From Collybiopsis luxurians FD-317 M1 (lineage: Eukaryota > Basidiomycota > Agaricomycetes > Agaricales > Omphalotaceae), in contig KN834755.1 of the NCBI GenBank assembly GCA_000827265.1, positions 693,026-757,025 on the forward strand: DNA of 64,000 nucleotides. Direction: 5' to 3'. Below the pieces are notes generated by a model. That model worked only from the letters and a program-made list of their open reading frames with translations. It was not told the DNA's origin and did not search any database. Position numbers and translations under genes: made by a program. Of the stretch, positions 44,381 to 55,799 are shown one piece after another; the first letter of the stretch is position 1; each line of letters begins with the position of its first letter.

Positions 44381-44839
44381 ATGGTGGCAATATGCAGGGA
44401 AAGGGATGACCAGGAAGGTACAAAGCTCTTCCTGTTCTGCCTGCAGGTTTTCACGAAAATGGGGAGCGGAGGGATGTCAGAGGATGAAGACGGTGTAGAG
44501 AAGATGGTGGCTGACGGACGCGAATTGGAGGAATCTGTAAAGCTTCCCATGATTATCCCGTTCCGGCACCCTCTTTTGGCGAAACTGGTCGCGTTCGTGG
44601 ATAAAGTCCCTAACGTTGAAAAGACGCACTTTACTCAGAGCGGAAAGACTGGTAAACGTAGGGTTCGAGACGATGGCAAATGCAAAGTAACGGACCGCAA
44701 GCCTCCGAAAGGATGGTCTGTGTCTTTCTTTGCAGATGGTTATCTCGAGGCTTTAACGGACTTTCAGCGGGCAAAGTTGCATGTATCTGCGAAGGAATTT
44801 TCCCTCTACGATGTACAGTTACCAGAGCGATACCTGTAG
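44381..44839 (+). CDS. Cargo protein of the long-TIR element, mushroom-specific unknown
   Basis: The 152-codon frame contains MGSGGMSEDEDG, an acidic linker, a short basic part (GKTGKRRVRDDGK) and a C-terminal part with PPKGWSVSFFADGYLEAL and FSLYDVQLPE. This order (GMSxDExD, then a W/R-rich region, then a 'P..GLP..Y...WL' like segment) resembles a protein of unknown function that recurs in many agaricomycete genomes. The true start may lie upstream: the frame from 44,172 has a hydrophobic segment and could join through a 29-base GT-AG gap at 44,420-44,448, but that is too short for a normal intron. No catalytic motif is seen. Confidence 0.45.
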   Translation: MVAICRERDDQEGTKLFLFCLQVFTKMGSGGMSEDEDGVEKMVADGRELEESVKLPMIIPFRHPLLAKLVAFVDKVPNVEKTHFTQSGKTGKRRVRDDGKCKVTDRKPPKGWSVSFFADGYLEALTDFQRAKLHVSAKEFSLYDVQLPERYL

Positions 44840-45335
44840 AATACATTATATGTAAAGTTGAGCGCCTTTTCGGCGCTTCCGCAAAAAGCGGGCATTTGGT
44901 TTCGCGAAGGAAAAATTTAAAATTTAACAGGCGTGAAAGATTATCATTATCTGGGCCGAAAGGCCAATTTTATCTTACGAGAAAGATATTCTTAATCGGG
45001 TGAAAAATAGTAAAGTTTTCCTATGAAAAAGGATTTCAATTTCTTAGGAAAAATTAATAATTGTGTTTAGCATTTCCCCTTAAATTTTTCGGCCGGGAAA
45101 AACTCGTCAGCCAGGTGTGCCTGAGAAACACACCACAGGCCGCGGATTCGATGCTAGTCTCATGTGAACATATGTACAATATCCCTCACTTTGAGTACCT
45201 ACTTTGTCCAATTTTTTCCAGCTAATTTTGGGTATAGGGCAGGCCAGTCCGGATAAGATGTTTATCAATCCGGACTATATAAGTCAAATGACGAAAGGTT
45301 GGGGATCTTCAAGGATATCTCTCACCTCCATAGCC

Positions 45336-46347
45336 ATGTCCCCGTTGCCGCCCGTCATAACACTAGAGGAGCATTACATATCTCCGAAGCTCATGGCCAA
45401 AGCTCCTGAGCGCTTTGGCTATGTTTTGCCTCAGCTGCAGAGTCTCGACCAACAACGTCTCGTGGATATGGATGCTGGATCCATTAGTCTCCAGGTTCTC
45501 TCCCATGTTGCTGTTGAGGCTCCTTCTCCAGAAGTCGCTCGCTTGGCCAATGACGAGCTTCATGCGGCCGTTCAGAAACGCCCCAAACGGTTAACCGCAT
45601 TTGCAATTCTCCCTATGAGTGATCCTCATGCCGCTGTTGAGGAGCTGACTAGGGTCAAAAATGAGTTGCACTTCGTCGGTGCACTCGTTAACAACCATCT
45701 CAATGGTCGCTATTATGATGACACGTTTTTCTGGCCTGTTTTCGAGCGCGCACAAGAGCTCGATGTACCTATATACATTCACCCCTGCTTTCCTGCAGAG
45801 AACACCGAATCACAGTATAAAGGAAACTACTCGGATTTTACGGCCTTTTGGCTTGGTATGGCCGGATGGGGATGGCACGTTGATACTGGATTGCATATCT
45901 TGAGGCTCTTCGCTTCTGGACTGTTCGATAAATTCCCAAGATTGAAAATTGTAATTGGGCACATGGGAGAATTGATTCCATTTCAGCTCAACCGCATTGT
46001 CCCCATGTCGCAGGCATGGGGCACGAAGGAGAGAGGGCTCAGAGAGGCATGTATTATCCTCTACAAGTCTAGTAGTTTTGAGTCCTCATTTTGTCTAATA
46101 GGTATGGCGAGAGAACATCTGGGTAACGACGAGTGGCATGTTCTCGCTAGCCCCACTTGCATGCTTGCTCGATGTAACGCCAGTGGAGCATGTAATGTTC
46201 AGCGTCGATTATCCGTTTTCCACCAACGAGATGGGTAAAAAGTTCTTGGAAGATGTAAGGGAAAGCGGTTTGGTTAATGCCGAACAGTTCGAAGCTATCG
46301 CATACAAAAACGCGGAGAGGCTGTTAAAGGTCAAAGCATCGTCGTAG
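45336..46347 (+). CDS. Amidohydrolase-family metal-dependent decarboxylase (2,3-dihydroxybenzoate / gamma-resorcylate type)
   Basis: Two exons (45336-46046 and 46102-46347) give 318 residues, close to the usual 320-330. The junction fits only with a GC-AG intron (GCATGT donor at 46,047), which restores REVWRENIWVTTSG. The TIM-barrel metal site is visible: LEEHY near residue 10, YIHPCFP near 145, VIGHMGE near 210 and FSVDYPF near 275. These match the Glu, His, His, Asp ligands of the aromatic acid decarboxylase group. The expected reaction is removal of CO2 from a hydroxybenzoate-like acid in the cytosol; the substrate cannot be read from sequence. An upstream in-frame ATG at 45,258 is possible, but the text before MSPLPPVITLEEH is not family-like. 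Confidence 0.85.
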
Positions 46348-46611
46348 GATTTGTAGGGAGATTACGTGTGCGGTATCAGACTTCTGGTAGGATTTCGAAC
46401 TCGTCATTATTAATATATGTCAATCACAGCTCATCATACAACTGGGTAAACGCGTATGAATATTGAACAGAAAAAGGGATAAAAATCCCTTCAATTCATT
46501 TGAATACTATGAGAAACCACAGATTATTTGAACGAAAAAAATCACTGATATATTTACAGCTCCCATGCGGTGAATTTCAAACCAAAACTTTCTGCTAAGA
46601 ACCTAGTCAAA
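46348..46611. other. Short convergent intergenic region
   Basis: Two genes end toward each other here. The text is A/T-rich with likely polyadenylation signals for both. No gene is present. Confidence 0.5.
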
Positions 46612-48279
46612 TTACATACTGAATGCACCGAGCATAGCTTGTACACCTGACGCCTCAGTCGTCTCGGCCCCGCCATTATGCAACAACGACGAGTCAGTTC
46701 CTCCGAGATGACCCGGTGGTTGGTGAACGAGGTTGCTTTTCTGCTTGCCCGTCAAACCAACTTTTGGAGGCGAGTACTCGAATGGTGGGGTAAATGGTGT
46801 CGACGGAACTTGAACATTGTTGAATCCATGTCCAGGAGCCATTGCAGATAGGTGAGGATTTCCAAGAAGTTGTTTTACAGCATGCAGGGATGAGAGAAGT
46901 GCACCTGCGATCCAAGTATGATGCGTCGACAAATGTTCGCCTGCAAAGAATATGTTTCCCTCAGCCCTCCTCGCGGGTTCAAACCGAAGTTTAAACTGTC
47001 CAGGGAAGAACATGGCATCACCCGTCGCAGACCGTGTCGACCAAATCACATCGAAGGATTCCATCAGCTCATCATTTATATCGATATCAGGGTAATACTC
47101 TTGAAGACACTGAATTGCAAGACTGCGTCGTTCAAGAGGTGGGAGAGACAGCCAGTTCTGCGCGTCAGTCATCCAAGAATAGAGAAGCAGAACACCTGGG
47201 CCTTGGGTTCCGATTCCATTCGATGGATAGACAATCCATCGAATAGGCAAATCTGTAGTCGATTGACCTCCAAAGCTGGTCGGTTCGTTTGTTTCCCAAA
47301 ACCGCGTTTTGAAGCGCATACCCATCTTGTATAATGCCTCAAAGTGCATCGAACGTATAGCCATCTCCTTTTCCACACTCCATCTAGGTCGATCTGTTAT
47401 CAAGCTCAGAGCGGCAGGAGGAACAGCCAGGATGACCTTGTCAAACGTTCCAGTAAGCTTCCCGTTATGTCCTTCCCCCGAGAGCGAGACCCGGCCCGAC
47501 ACGTTATCTACTTGAATACGCGATATGCGCGCACCGAATGTGATGCTTTCCAGGCCTACAACATAGGCGATGGCCTGGGGCAAACGATCCATTCCACCCT
47601 TGATAGTATGCCATTTTACCGTCGAAAAGTCCATATTTTGCATCACCAGCTCCGTCACGCTAAGAGCAAACTGGTTTGTCTGGGAAGTCACAGTTTCAAC
47701 AAAATCAATGACTGAATCTGGCCACTGTGCCTGCTGGCTTAGATAGAATCGGAAGGAATAGGCATCCCATTGAAGCAAATATTCAAATCCTTCTTCAAAG
47801 TTCTGGGCCAGTCGTGCCAGGAAAGGATCCAAGACAGACTGGAGTAGCGCCTTGGGGGATTTGGCCTTGTACTCGGATGGCACATCCCAGCCGATAGAGC
47901 TCGGAGTTACGTCGGTAACATGAAACCCGCCCGTACGACGCCCGTTGATGAATAAACCGTTCCCCGGACTGTTGAGAATATATGGAATCAGATCGATATG
48001 CCTACTTTTTGGAAGACTCGTCCCTTCGTTCAGACACTCGATGAGATCAAATACAATTTTCTGAAAATTGGACTCTGGCAAACGCATTGCACCGGCCTCA
48101 AAATACTGATCGGGCTCGGTAGAGAAGTAGTGTGTATAGATCCGTCCACCAAGGCGATTACTGGCTTCAAAGATGTGAACGTTATGTCCTTCCCGTCGAA
48201 GGAGAAGAGCAGAGTATAGACCGCTTATCCCCCCACCAACGATACCAACAGATAGTTTGCCATCCTGCTGACGACTCAT
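46612..48279 (-). CDS. FAD-dependent amine / L-amino-acid oxidase family protein
   Basis: A single uninterrupted frame of 555 residues from the ATG at 48279-48277. The dinucleotide-binding motif GIVGGGISGLYSALLL is at residues 12-27, followed by the acidic FEASNRLGGRIYTH, which contacts the ribose and flavin in amine oxidases. The middle has a substrate domain with GGMDRLP, and the C-terminal flavin contact is IFFAGEHLSTHHTWIAGALLS. A proline-rich tail of about 60 residues extends beyond the normal family end. The reaction is oxidation of an amine or amino acid to the imine with H2O2 release. The frame continues open upstream to 48,612, but those residues lack family features. Absence of introns is unusual next to its intron-rich neighbours. 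Confidence 0.85.
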   Translation of the reverse strand: MSRQQDGKLSVGIVGGGISGLYSALLLRREGHNVHIFEASNRLGGRIYTHYFSTEPDQYFEAGAMRLPESNFQKIVFDLIECLNEGTSLPKSRHIDLIPYILNSPGNGLFINGRRTGGFHVTDVTPSSIGWDVPSEYKAKSPKALLQSVLDPFLARLAQNFEEGFEYLLQWDAYSFRFYLSQQAQWPDSVIDFVETVTSQTNQFALSVTELVMQNMDFSTVKWHTIKGGMDRLPQAIAYVVGLESITFGARISRIQVDNVSGRVSLSGEGHNGKLTGTFDKVILAVPPAALSLITDRPRWSVEKEMAIRSMHFEALYKMGMRFKTRFWETNEPTSFGGQSTTDLPIRWIVYPSNGIGTQGPGVLLLYSWMTDAQNWLSLPPLERRSLAIQCLQEYYPDIDINDELMESFDVIWSTRSATGDAMFFPGQFKLRFEPARRAEGNIFFAGEHLSTHHTWIAGALLSSLHAVKQLLGNPHLSAMAPGHGFNNVQVPSTPFTPPFEYSPPKVGLTGKQKSNLVHQPPGHLGGTDSSLLHNGGAETTEASGVQAMLGAFSM

Positions 48280-50455
48280 ATCAAGTCTGCTATCTTGTGA
48301 GCGACAGTTCAAAGTTCTAAATAAAAGCTTACTTTTTGAGCTACGAATACTCCGGTGGCAGACTTGTAGGAGGAAGCTTTCGAGAATGAGTCGGCGAGTC
48401 CAAAGGGTTCGATACTCACCCACCGAGAGGCACATCGTGTTTATGAGGCAAAAGTTTTGAACTGAAAATCGGCGCAAAGGAATCGTGGCTTTCAGAAGTT
48501 GGTAAGCAAAGCGGAGAGCGATGGATAGCGTGGAAATACATCCTGCTAGTATATAGATTCGGTGCAACACAAACTCGCATAAGGGAAGGGCGTTATCTTC
48601 TGAACGCGACAATAGCGGAACACGAGCTTGAATGAGGTCTGAATATGACTAACACCGACCTTCATTTGTGATAGTAGCCATATATATCGATGTCTCCCAC
48701 CTCGCCACCAAGATAGAAAAGGAATATCCATAATTTGAGGGCTCGAAGGCACGCGTATGCATCTGATAGTAGAAACATTTTGACAAAATTAAAGGCGAGT
48801 TAAATGCAGAAAGCTGTCGTCGTCGGTATGTGGTCTTCACCGCCTTCGGACACGTTCCCGGAGCTTACTACCTTGAGCTTGGATTGGACTCAAAGCTCCT
48901 TATAGGCTTGATGACAGTGGTGGGTGGTGGTCGAAGAGATAGAAAATAGAAAATTAAGTTTTGAGGCCAAGGCGGACCGGAGATTAGGCGCTTGCTTGCC
49001 GCCAAGAAACTTGATTTTTACCCTCTCCTTCAAGTTATAGCCAGCTAGCTCGAAGCAATTTCAACGTGTATACAGTGGCCGGCGCTTCATGAACTGCCCA
49101 ATCGAATGTGAGCTGACTGCCATTTTGGGTCGGATAAGAACTCTTGGCACAGCTATTGCCAACGTCCCAAGTCGGCGATGATTTTGGAGGTTCAGTGTGG
49201 GTCCTCGAAGTGTATGTCGTGATTCTAAAGCTATCGGAGTCCCCTTCATAACTCTGTCGGACTGAGTTACGATTCCCGTAACTACCTCGACGTTTCTACA
49301 GTCATTTGCCAAACTCTGTACCCCTTCAGAATCCACACTGCTGTTTATATGATCCGCGCGCATGTGGGCATTTGTGTATCGAATGCGGCTACACCTTGTA
49401 AGCCTGTAACCCATATTCTTGACCAACAGGCACTGTAATCAGAATATCAAGGGAAACGAGCGCTTGAACGAGCAAGTAATGCGGCGGCATCGACAATGTC
49501 AAGAATAAATTGACCGGCTTAATCGGCTTCTTGGCTTGCTCACAAGTTGCTTCGCCGCGTTGCCGCCGCCTGCCGCATTTGACTCGAAAGTGTACTGAAC
49601 TTTCCTTTATCTTTCATTTATTAAACATTCTGGTCCCTTTTGAATATTCACAGCATGTGAAGCGAACTGAAAGATTATAAAGAGATGAAAAATGGAGGTG
49701 GAAAGCATCGACTTGCCCGACCTACCCGAAATAGCATGCCGCTTTTCTATATTAAGCCGGCATTTTTTGGCAGGGTCGAACAGGATCAAGCAGGGTCAAG
49801 TTCGGCAAACAAAACTGATGTTCAATTTACTTAGCTCCAGTTTGAATATTTGAATTCTGTCGATCTCTTGCCTCCGGATCCTCTTCCTCGTGTTTGGCCA
49901 TCACTGAGCGCTGAGCAGTGCATGATTCAACTATCGAAGGATCCGGACACATGATTGGCATCATTCAAATTTTATTTGCTACGGTTTGTCGTAATTCTTT
50001 TTTTGTACTCGCCAACTCAGAAGTTCATGACATAATATGCACCGTAGCATCTCAATCTTTCCTCTATCTGTTAGAGACCTATTTTCTTTAATTGTCTGTT
50101 TTGCTTACATAGGTCGCTAAGCTCACATGTATGCAGTTATACTGGGCATGGTCTGAACTTCGAAAGTGAAAAAGATTTTTCCAGTGGAGGCGGTCGCCAC
50201 TGCATCACACGTCGGATATTCACCTTTCAAGCCCATTGACGGCGTCAGTACTATGGCGGAGACTGAAATTTTCAATCATCCTTTGTTTTTTTTTTTCTTT
50301 TGCAATGAGAACCGAATAATTATAACGACTGCGCCGAGAGAAGAAAATATTGTCCGCTTTTGGAGTGAAAGTACATTGTTATGCCCCGTGTGACGGTAAA
50401 TTTTGTGCTCGAGTTTCTACACTTCTACCTTCACCCACCTTCTCTTCGAAACGAA
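48280..50455. other. Long intergenic region
   Basis: No gene is recognised on either strand; frames such as 49,061-49,426 show no family features. The first part should include the promoter of the oxidase gene and the last part that of HMG gene 4. A T-run lies at 50,287-50,296. Confidence 0.5.
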
Positions 50456-52062
50456 ATGGCGAGGCTACAATCCTCTCGACATCCCGCCGCTCCGATGCAT
50501 ATAAAACGTCCCCTAAACAGCTTCTTCCTTTTTCGAGGCGAGCTCTTTAAAAAGCTTCAACGAGAAAACCCTGCCTTAGTTAGAGGCGATTTCTCCGCCT
50601 ACGCGTCAGCCAAGTGGCACGCTCTGTCTGACGAAGAAAAAAAGGTGTATGAGCTCGCCGCCGAAAAAGCTAAGCTACTCCACCAGGAGCAATATCCTGG
50701 GTACAAGTACCGACCTCGAAGACAGAGGACAGATGACGAAAAAAAACCAAAAAAGAAACAAAAAGTTAAGAAGTCCTCACAGCGGGCGAAGAGTTCGGCA
50801 GAGGCTGATACTCGACCTGCCCAGGATGTTTTGGACCTTGATTTCGACGACGCCACAGCCCATCTTCAGCATTCCCCTCCGCCTCCTGCTCAGTCAGAAT
50901 TGCAGTTCACAGCCAATTCTTCAGAGATATTTGGGGGTGGCACCTCCGCCTACAAGGCCGCAGTCCCCCTCGCGCCGTCTCCTTTTTACACACCCCCTCC
51001 GCCCTTGGAAACCGAACGTCGTTGGGGTGATGCCTTTTTGGAATCTCATCCTCGTGCCCTCCCGCCACCAATTAATGAAGGTAACCCAAAAACCTCCTAC
51101 GAAGTGAGCGATCAGCTTACCTACTTTTATTTCCCAATTATATGACGAATTTCCTTTTCTAGGACTCGTATAGTTCTTCATCTCCTTATGGGTCAAGCGC
51201 AGATGTGCGCTTCCGTGGCGCTTCAGGATATGCAGTCCAGGTGCGCGATCCAGACTGGATTTTCTTCTGTCTTTATTAATTTGAGTGTTTTAAGCTTGAG
51301 AATACCAACGTTCCATCACTAGCTGGAGTTCAGAACCACGATCAAGCGGGAGATACAATTCCTCGAACGTGGGGCAGCTCACTCAGCGGCTGGGATAAGC
51401 TTGATTCGGAGCTTTCAAACAATGTCTTGGAGCTTCCGAATCCAAACACTTCAACGGGACAGCAAGGTACGTTGCAAAATGACCAGCTAACTCTCGGAGA
51501 TGGAGACAATCCGAATCATGGTCTTCGTTCCGACTTTTTCCAGCATCAGTACCCCACCAGTCGTAATTTGGATCGACAAAGCCCATGGGACGGAAATGTA
51601 CGCCCGCAGCAGACTTCCTCCGACGCCTACTTCACTAGTACCTGGGAGCACTCCGGTGTTCTGGGTACTCAGTCACAGGATTACAGTTCTCTAATGCCCG
51701 AACTCCACTCTAATCAAACTGTTGGAATGGTGGCCTACGATAACGCTGCTGGACAGTACGCGTCTCCCTCGAACACCAACGAGCAAGTGGTGCACCAGAC
51801 GACTTGGCAGGATGGTTATCCACCTTCCGAAATGTTGACTTACGATGGCGCCATTGCACTGTCCGCGTCGCTAACGAGTTCCAATGAGCAGTTGCTGTAT
51901 CAAACTCCTCGAGCCAACCTGTTCCCGTCCCAAGCTCATACCGACGTTCAGAACTACGACCAGCAGACACAAGGTACCTCTACCAGTCAAAGCGACAGCA
52001 GATACCTCCACGCACAATGGTTTGAGGCGCAATCTGGTAGCGGCCAGACCTATACGTATTAA
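50456..52062 (+). CDS. HMG-box transcription factor, divergent member (gene 4)
   Basis: Three exons (50456-51103, 51163-51240, 51295-52062) give 497 residues. The start chosen is the ATG before ARLQSSRHP, aligned with the starts of copies 1-3. The HMG box lies at about residues 14-90 (IKRPLNSFFLFRGELF, LSDEEKKVYELAAEKAK, YPGYKYRPRR) and a lysine-rich patch (KKPKKKQKVKK) follows. The C-terminal 250 residues are Gln/Asn/Ser/Thr/Tyr-rich (NEQVVHQTTWQDGY recalls TSTNEQLDYNITWENGY of copy 3), suggesting an activation domain. Intron 1 is at the same codon position as in copies 2 and 3. Intron 2 (51,241-51,294) has no counterpart there. The gene is on the opposite strand and outside the tandem duplication, so it may be the older relative. 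Confidence 0.88.
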
Positions 52063-52897
52063 GTCGTAGGATGTGCTAAAGAATTATAGGATGGTTGGCC
52101 ATCCGTCAAATCATCTATGTTTTCGATGGAGAACTGAACTTATCTTCTGTTGCTGGGACAATTTCCTGATCATTTGTCGAGCTCCTCCGTACTTGCTATC
52201 GGTTTCCTTGCTTTTCCCTGTTGCTACGTCTCTTTTAATTTTTACTCTTCTAATCTTCTTTTGTTCTCACCTTACCCTTCCTTACGGATTTTCTAGGGAG
52301 CTTCCTCATGTTCCTGGTTACCTTGTATTTTGCTATCGTCTTTTGCTCTGTTGTCATGTTATGGAAGTAAATAATGTTGTTCAGGCCCGTAGGTATCAAA
52401 CAGACACTCGCTTCGATTTGTAGATGATCACCCATTCTGGATTTGAGAAGTATCGTACAGATGTATATAGCATAATATTCGACCTTGGAACGACGTGACA
52501 CAGCACGCTAGGTCCTGGTCTCGTGGTGTGACATCTCGCGTTGACAACTTCCAGGATAGCTCGACCGACGCTGAGGTACGTGTCCCTTATCAATACCAAC
52601 TCCAATTGATGAAAGGGTGTTCAAATTATGGGCCACACGAGATAAAATAAACGCATATATGTCATCGGCTAAATATCATTTGCTAAGTGCAGTTCTCTCG
52701 TAGATACATGGTGGTGATAATCGATACAATATTTCAGGCCGAGGCTCTAGATGACCGGAGGCAGCGGCCAATAGCAAGAAAGTTGAAAAACAGACCTCTC
52801 CAACCCGAGTAATGTAATAGTGGTAAGGTTCCACAGTAGATACGTCGGTGAAGCCATTGTCATGGCACAGAATGAATCTTTGGACCTTCCCGAACAT
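52063..52897. other. Intergenic region between HMG gene 4 and MFS gene 1 (convergent)
   Basis: No gene is seen. The first 200 bases are likely the 3' UTR of the HMG gene. A pyrimidine-rich stretch occupies 52,190-52,300. Confidence 0.5.
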
Positions 52898-54878
52898 TTA
52901 TGGACTCTCAGCGTACTTTGACCGACGTCGGAGTACGTGTCCCCATTTCATTAATGACTGGAGGGAAAAAAAAACTGTCAGCCCTGAGCACAAAAACACA
53001 TCTGCAAAAAGGACCTACCCAAAACACTGGCATTAACCCTAAAGACAAGCCAGCTAACAATGACGAGCCAGGACCCAACCCGAGATTGACGAAAAAGGTG
53101 CGTCCAAAAAGTGGAAACACACTCGCTATCGTCGACCGGAAGAGATCGTTCCCAGCCAGGACAGACGCGCCGTACAACGGGTACGCGGATGTGATGTACA
53201 TGAGGATACTCTGGAAGTTGAGGTAGATTCCCGGGAGATACAGTGCCGCTCCAATGACGGGAACGATCCAATGGACACTTGCACGAGATGCCCAGCCGAA
53301 AAGGAAGAGTGATGTCGGAATGAAGATACTGGCTATAAGACCGATTTCTAGACGAGCTTCTGGGGCCAATTCCTTGCCTTCAGCTTTGGCTCGGTCGGAA
53401 CGAGGCTGGAAATGGTACATCTGGTATAATGCGTAGGCAGTATACTGAAAGGCAGAGTTACAAAATGCGACTTCTAGAAAAGACGAGAAGGGGACTCACT
53501 GTAATTGCAGCGGACACAAGGAAACCGAGGAAAGGAAGGCCGCTGAGTCCAAGATTGAAATGATAGATGTCGGTGAAAACAAGCGGGAAGGCCTCGAACC
53601 AGAGGTAAAAAATTGCATCTGAAGATCGTAATTAGCATCTCTGGCAAGAATTTGTGTCGTCGCATTCTACTCACAAACGAAGCCAAGGTAGACATTCGCG
53701 AACATGAGCATGGGCTCCTTTGCAAGAATGAAAGGTCGGAGAAGAGCTTCTTTGAATACCTCGCCAACTGACTCTCCTTGAGTATCTTTCTCCCCTTGCG
53801 AAATCAGTTGTTGATTACCGGTAAGTTTCCTCAGGCGCTGTGCTCGCCTCAACAAAATCGTGGGCTCGTAAGTCTCCGGCAGCAAGAACACCAAGAAAAT
53901 GAAGCTAAAGCTAGACAGCCAGATGAGCTCATATTGTGGCCATCGCCACCCATTTGCCTGAGCAGCAAATCCACCGATGACAGGCCCAACGATAGGTCCG
54001 CCTACAGCACCAATAGCCCAAATGCCAACGACATAGGCGAGCTGGCGGGTGTGGTATATATCTCCCATACTCGCACCCCCAGTTGCGAGTGCTGGACTAC
54101 CGAAAAACCCAGTGAAAAATCGACAGGCAAGAATCGTTTTGATATTCGTTGCACTGATGACGGGTATTTGGAAAATTATGAAAAGGAAAAACGAGGCCAT
54201 ATATACGGGGTTTCGCCCCAAGGCCGGTAATTCCTGAAGAGGCGATAAAAACATTGGTCCAATACCGTATCCTGTGCAAGCGATTTAGTTTGTGGGGCCA
54301 AGAAGTCAAGAAGAAACACGTACCAAGAACGTAAAGCGTCAATCCGAGAGTGGCGTATGGTAAAGAAACATTAAAATCGGTTATAATACCAGGTATTGAA
54401 GGCGTGTAAATGGCGGAACCAATGTACATCGTAAATGTCATCAGACTGATACTGAAAGCCACAAAGGCTCGCTTCTTGGGCGACCAGTTCCTGTACCACA
54501 ATCAGCATTCGTCCGGACTAAATGAAAAAATATGAAAAGTATTTACTTGGGATTGTCTTGGTCATCGTCGCCATACCAGCCGACGACATTCGGGTCTGAA
54601 GCTTCTAGCTTGTCGTTTAGTTCTTGTTCGTCCACAATAAGCGTGTCTTCTCTAGCTAAAACGGTCGCTGGTGTCGCTGCACCACTCTTTAATTTTTCGG
54701 CTTCCCCGCAGAGTGTAGAGGCATCAGAGATGTCCGAAGTCGGTCTAGAAGGTGCGATTGAAAAATGTTTTGGTACAATAAAGTGCGGTTGTTCTTCCTG
54801 ATAAGGCAAAAGCTTGCCGCCGGAGACAAAATGGATGAATTGACCAACGGAAGAATCTCGGAAAATGTCTGCGACCAT
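52898..54878 (-). CDS. MFS exporter, DHA1 (multidrug resistance type), gene 1
   Basis: Six exons: 54878-54547, 54490-54324, 54271-53675, 53618-53500, 53444-53019 and 52957-52898. They give 566 residues with all phases closed. A cytosolic N-terminal tail of about 110 residues ends DNPKNWSPKKRAF, the entry of the first membrane segment. Membrane segments 2-6 carry the DHA1 signature GYGIGPMFLSPLQELPALGRNPVY and FFGSPALATGGASMGDIY. A basic loop (LLRRAQRLRKLTGN) lies between the two halves. The second half has DIYHFNLGLSGLPFLGFL and ends with GHVLRRRSKYAES. The fold has 12 membrane segments and sits in the plasma membrane. Relatives such as fungal fluconazole/caffeine-resistance transporters export small molecules by proton antiport. 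The substrate is unknown. A tandem paralogue follows at 55,800. Confidence 0.9.
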
Positions 54879-55799
54879 TGTTCTTTCGAGTCAAGTGCGA
54901 GTAAGGATGGAAAGTTGAGAGGAAAGAACTAGGAGGAGAACCGGAATGGGGAAGTTGGGTAAAGCATGTCCCACATTTATACCTCCAACCTTTTCGCGCT
55001 GATTCATACTCAAGTTCAGGAGGAGTTGCTAAGCAAGCCAAGTTTGATTGGTGAGCAATCGGATTCCTAAGCCATTTATGCGACTCAACGTGTCTCGGTA
55101 CCGGTCGGCCCGAACTTCCATTACTCCGATTCAGCACCGTCTCCGTCTTGCATCCGATGGCCAGGGTCCATAAATACTGGCCAGTGATGGGATAGCAATG
55201 CTTGTGCTACTACTCCGTTATTGCTCCGTCAAAATTTGCTGCCCCCTTCATAGCTCTGTTCAGGACGCTGATATTTGTCTCTGCTGATGGTTGACTCCTT
55301 ACATAGCTATCGGGGATACTGACAAAATGAAATCCCGCAACCAACTCGGTTATGATCTCAAGAATAGATTGCGTGATACGCGGAGAATAACCATAGAAAG
55401 ATGGCGCAAGTCAAGGATGCTGTTCTCCTTACGATATGCTGGTTCCGCGACCTGATTCTAGTGAACTCGAATATATCCCAGCAACAGTATCGGGGAACGA
55501 GATTGACCAAAGTACACATCTTTAAATGTTGGGTCACGATACGAGATGAAGAGGGGGTTGAGGGAGTCGGGCGACAGCTTATTTGATGCAACCGAGAGGA
55601 TTCCAAGATAATTCTCCGAACGAGAAAAAAATGATTTGTAGCTCGGGAAGGAGTCATTCCATTATTAGCTTGGAGGAGATTTCCCCTTGAAGATGATAGA
55701 AAGTAAAAACTATGACATATGCGGTGCGTATTTCAAGTTAAAAATCATGTAGTACCTCGGTGGACCAAGCTTATAAAAGCTGAGCAAACCCAGATTTCT
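54879..55799. other. Intergenic region between the two MFS genes
   Basis: No gene is seen. It holds the promoter of MFS gene 1 and the 3' end of MFS gene 2. Open frames at 54,745-55,137 and 55,358-55,657 show no family features. Confidence 0.5.

Larger units (their letters stand above)
43768..45119. mobile_element. Long-inverted-repeat DNA transposon with cargo gene
   Basis: The ends read CACACCTG and CAGGTGTG and are flanked by the 3-bp direct repeat CCT (43,765-43,767 and 45,120-45,122). The inverted arms extend about 200-300 bp (43,768-44,075 and about 44,890-45,119), matching in AGTTTTTCCC, AAATTTAAGGGGAAATGC and GGATTTCAATTTCTTAGG. The left arm contains about five copies of a roughly 23-bp unit with TCTTTCGGCCAAGA (43,920-44,045), whereas the right arm has one. 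The interior carries one open frame of a mushroom-specific type and no transposase. The 3-bp target duplication is compatible with the CACTA group, but the family is not settled. Confidence 0.75.
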
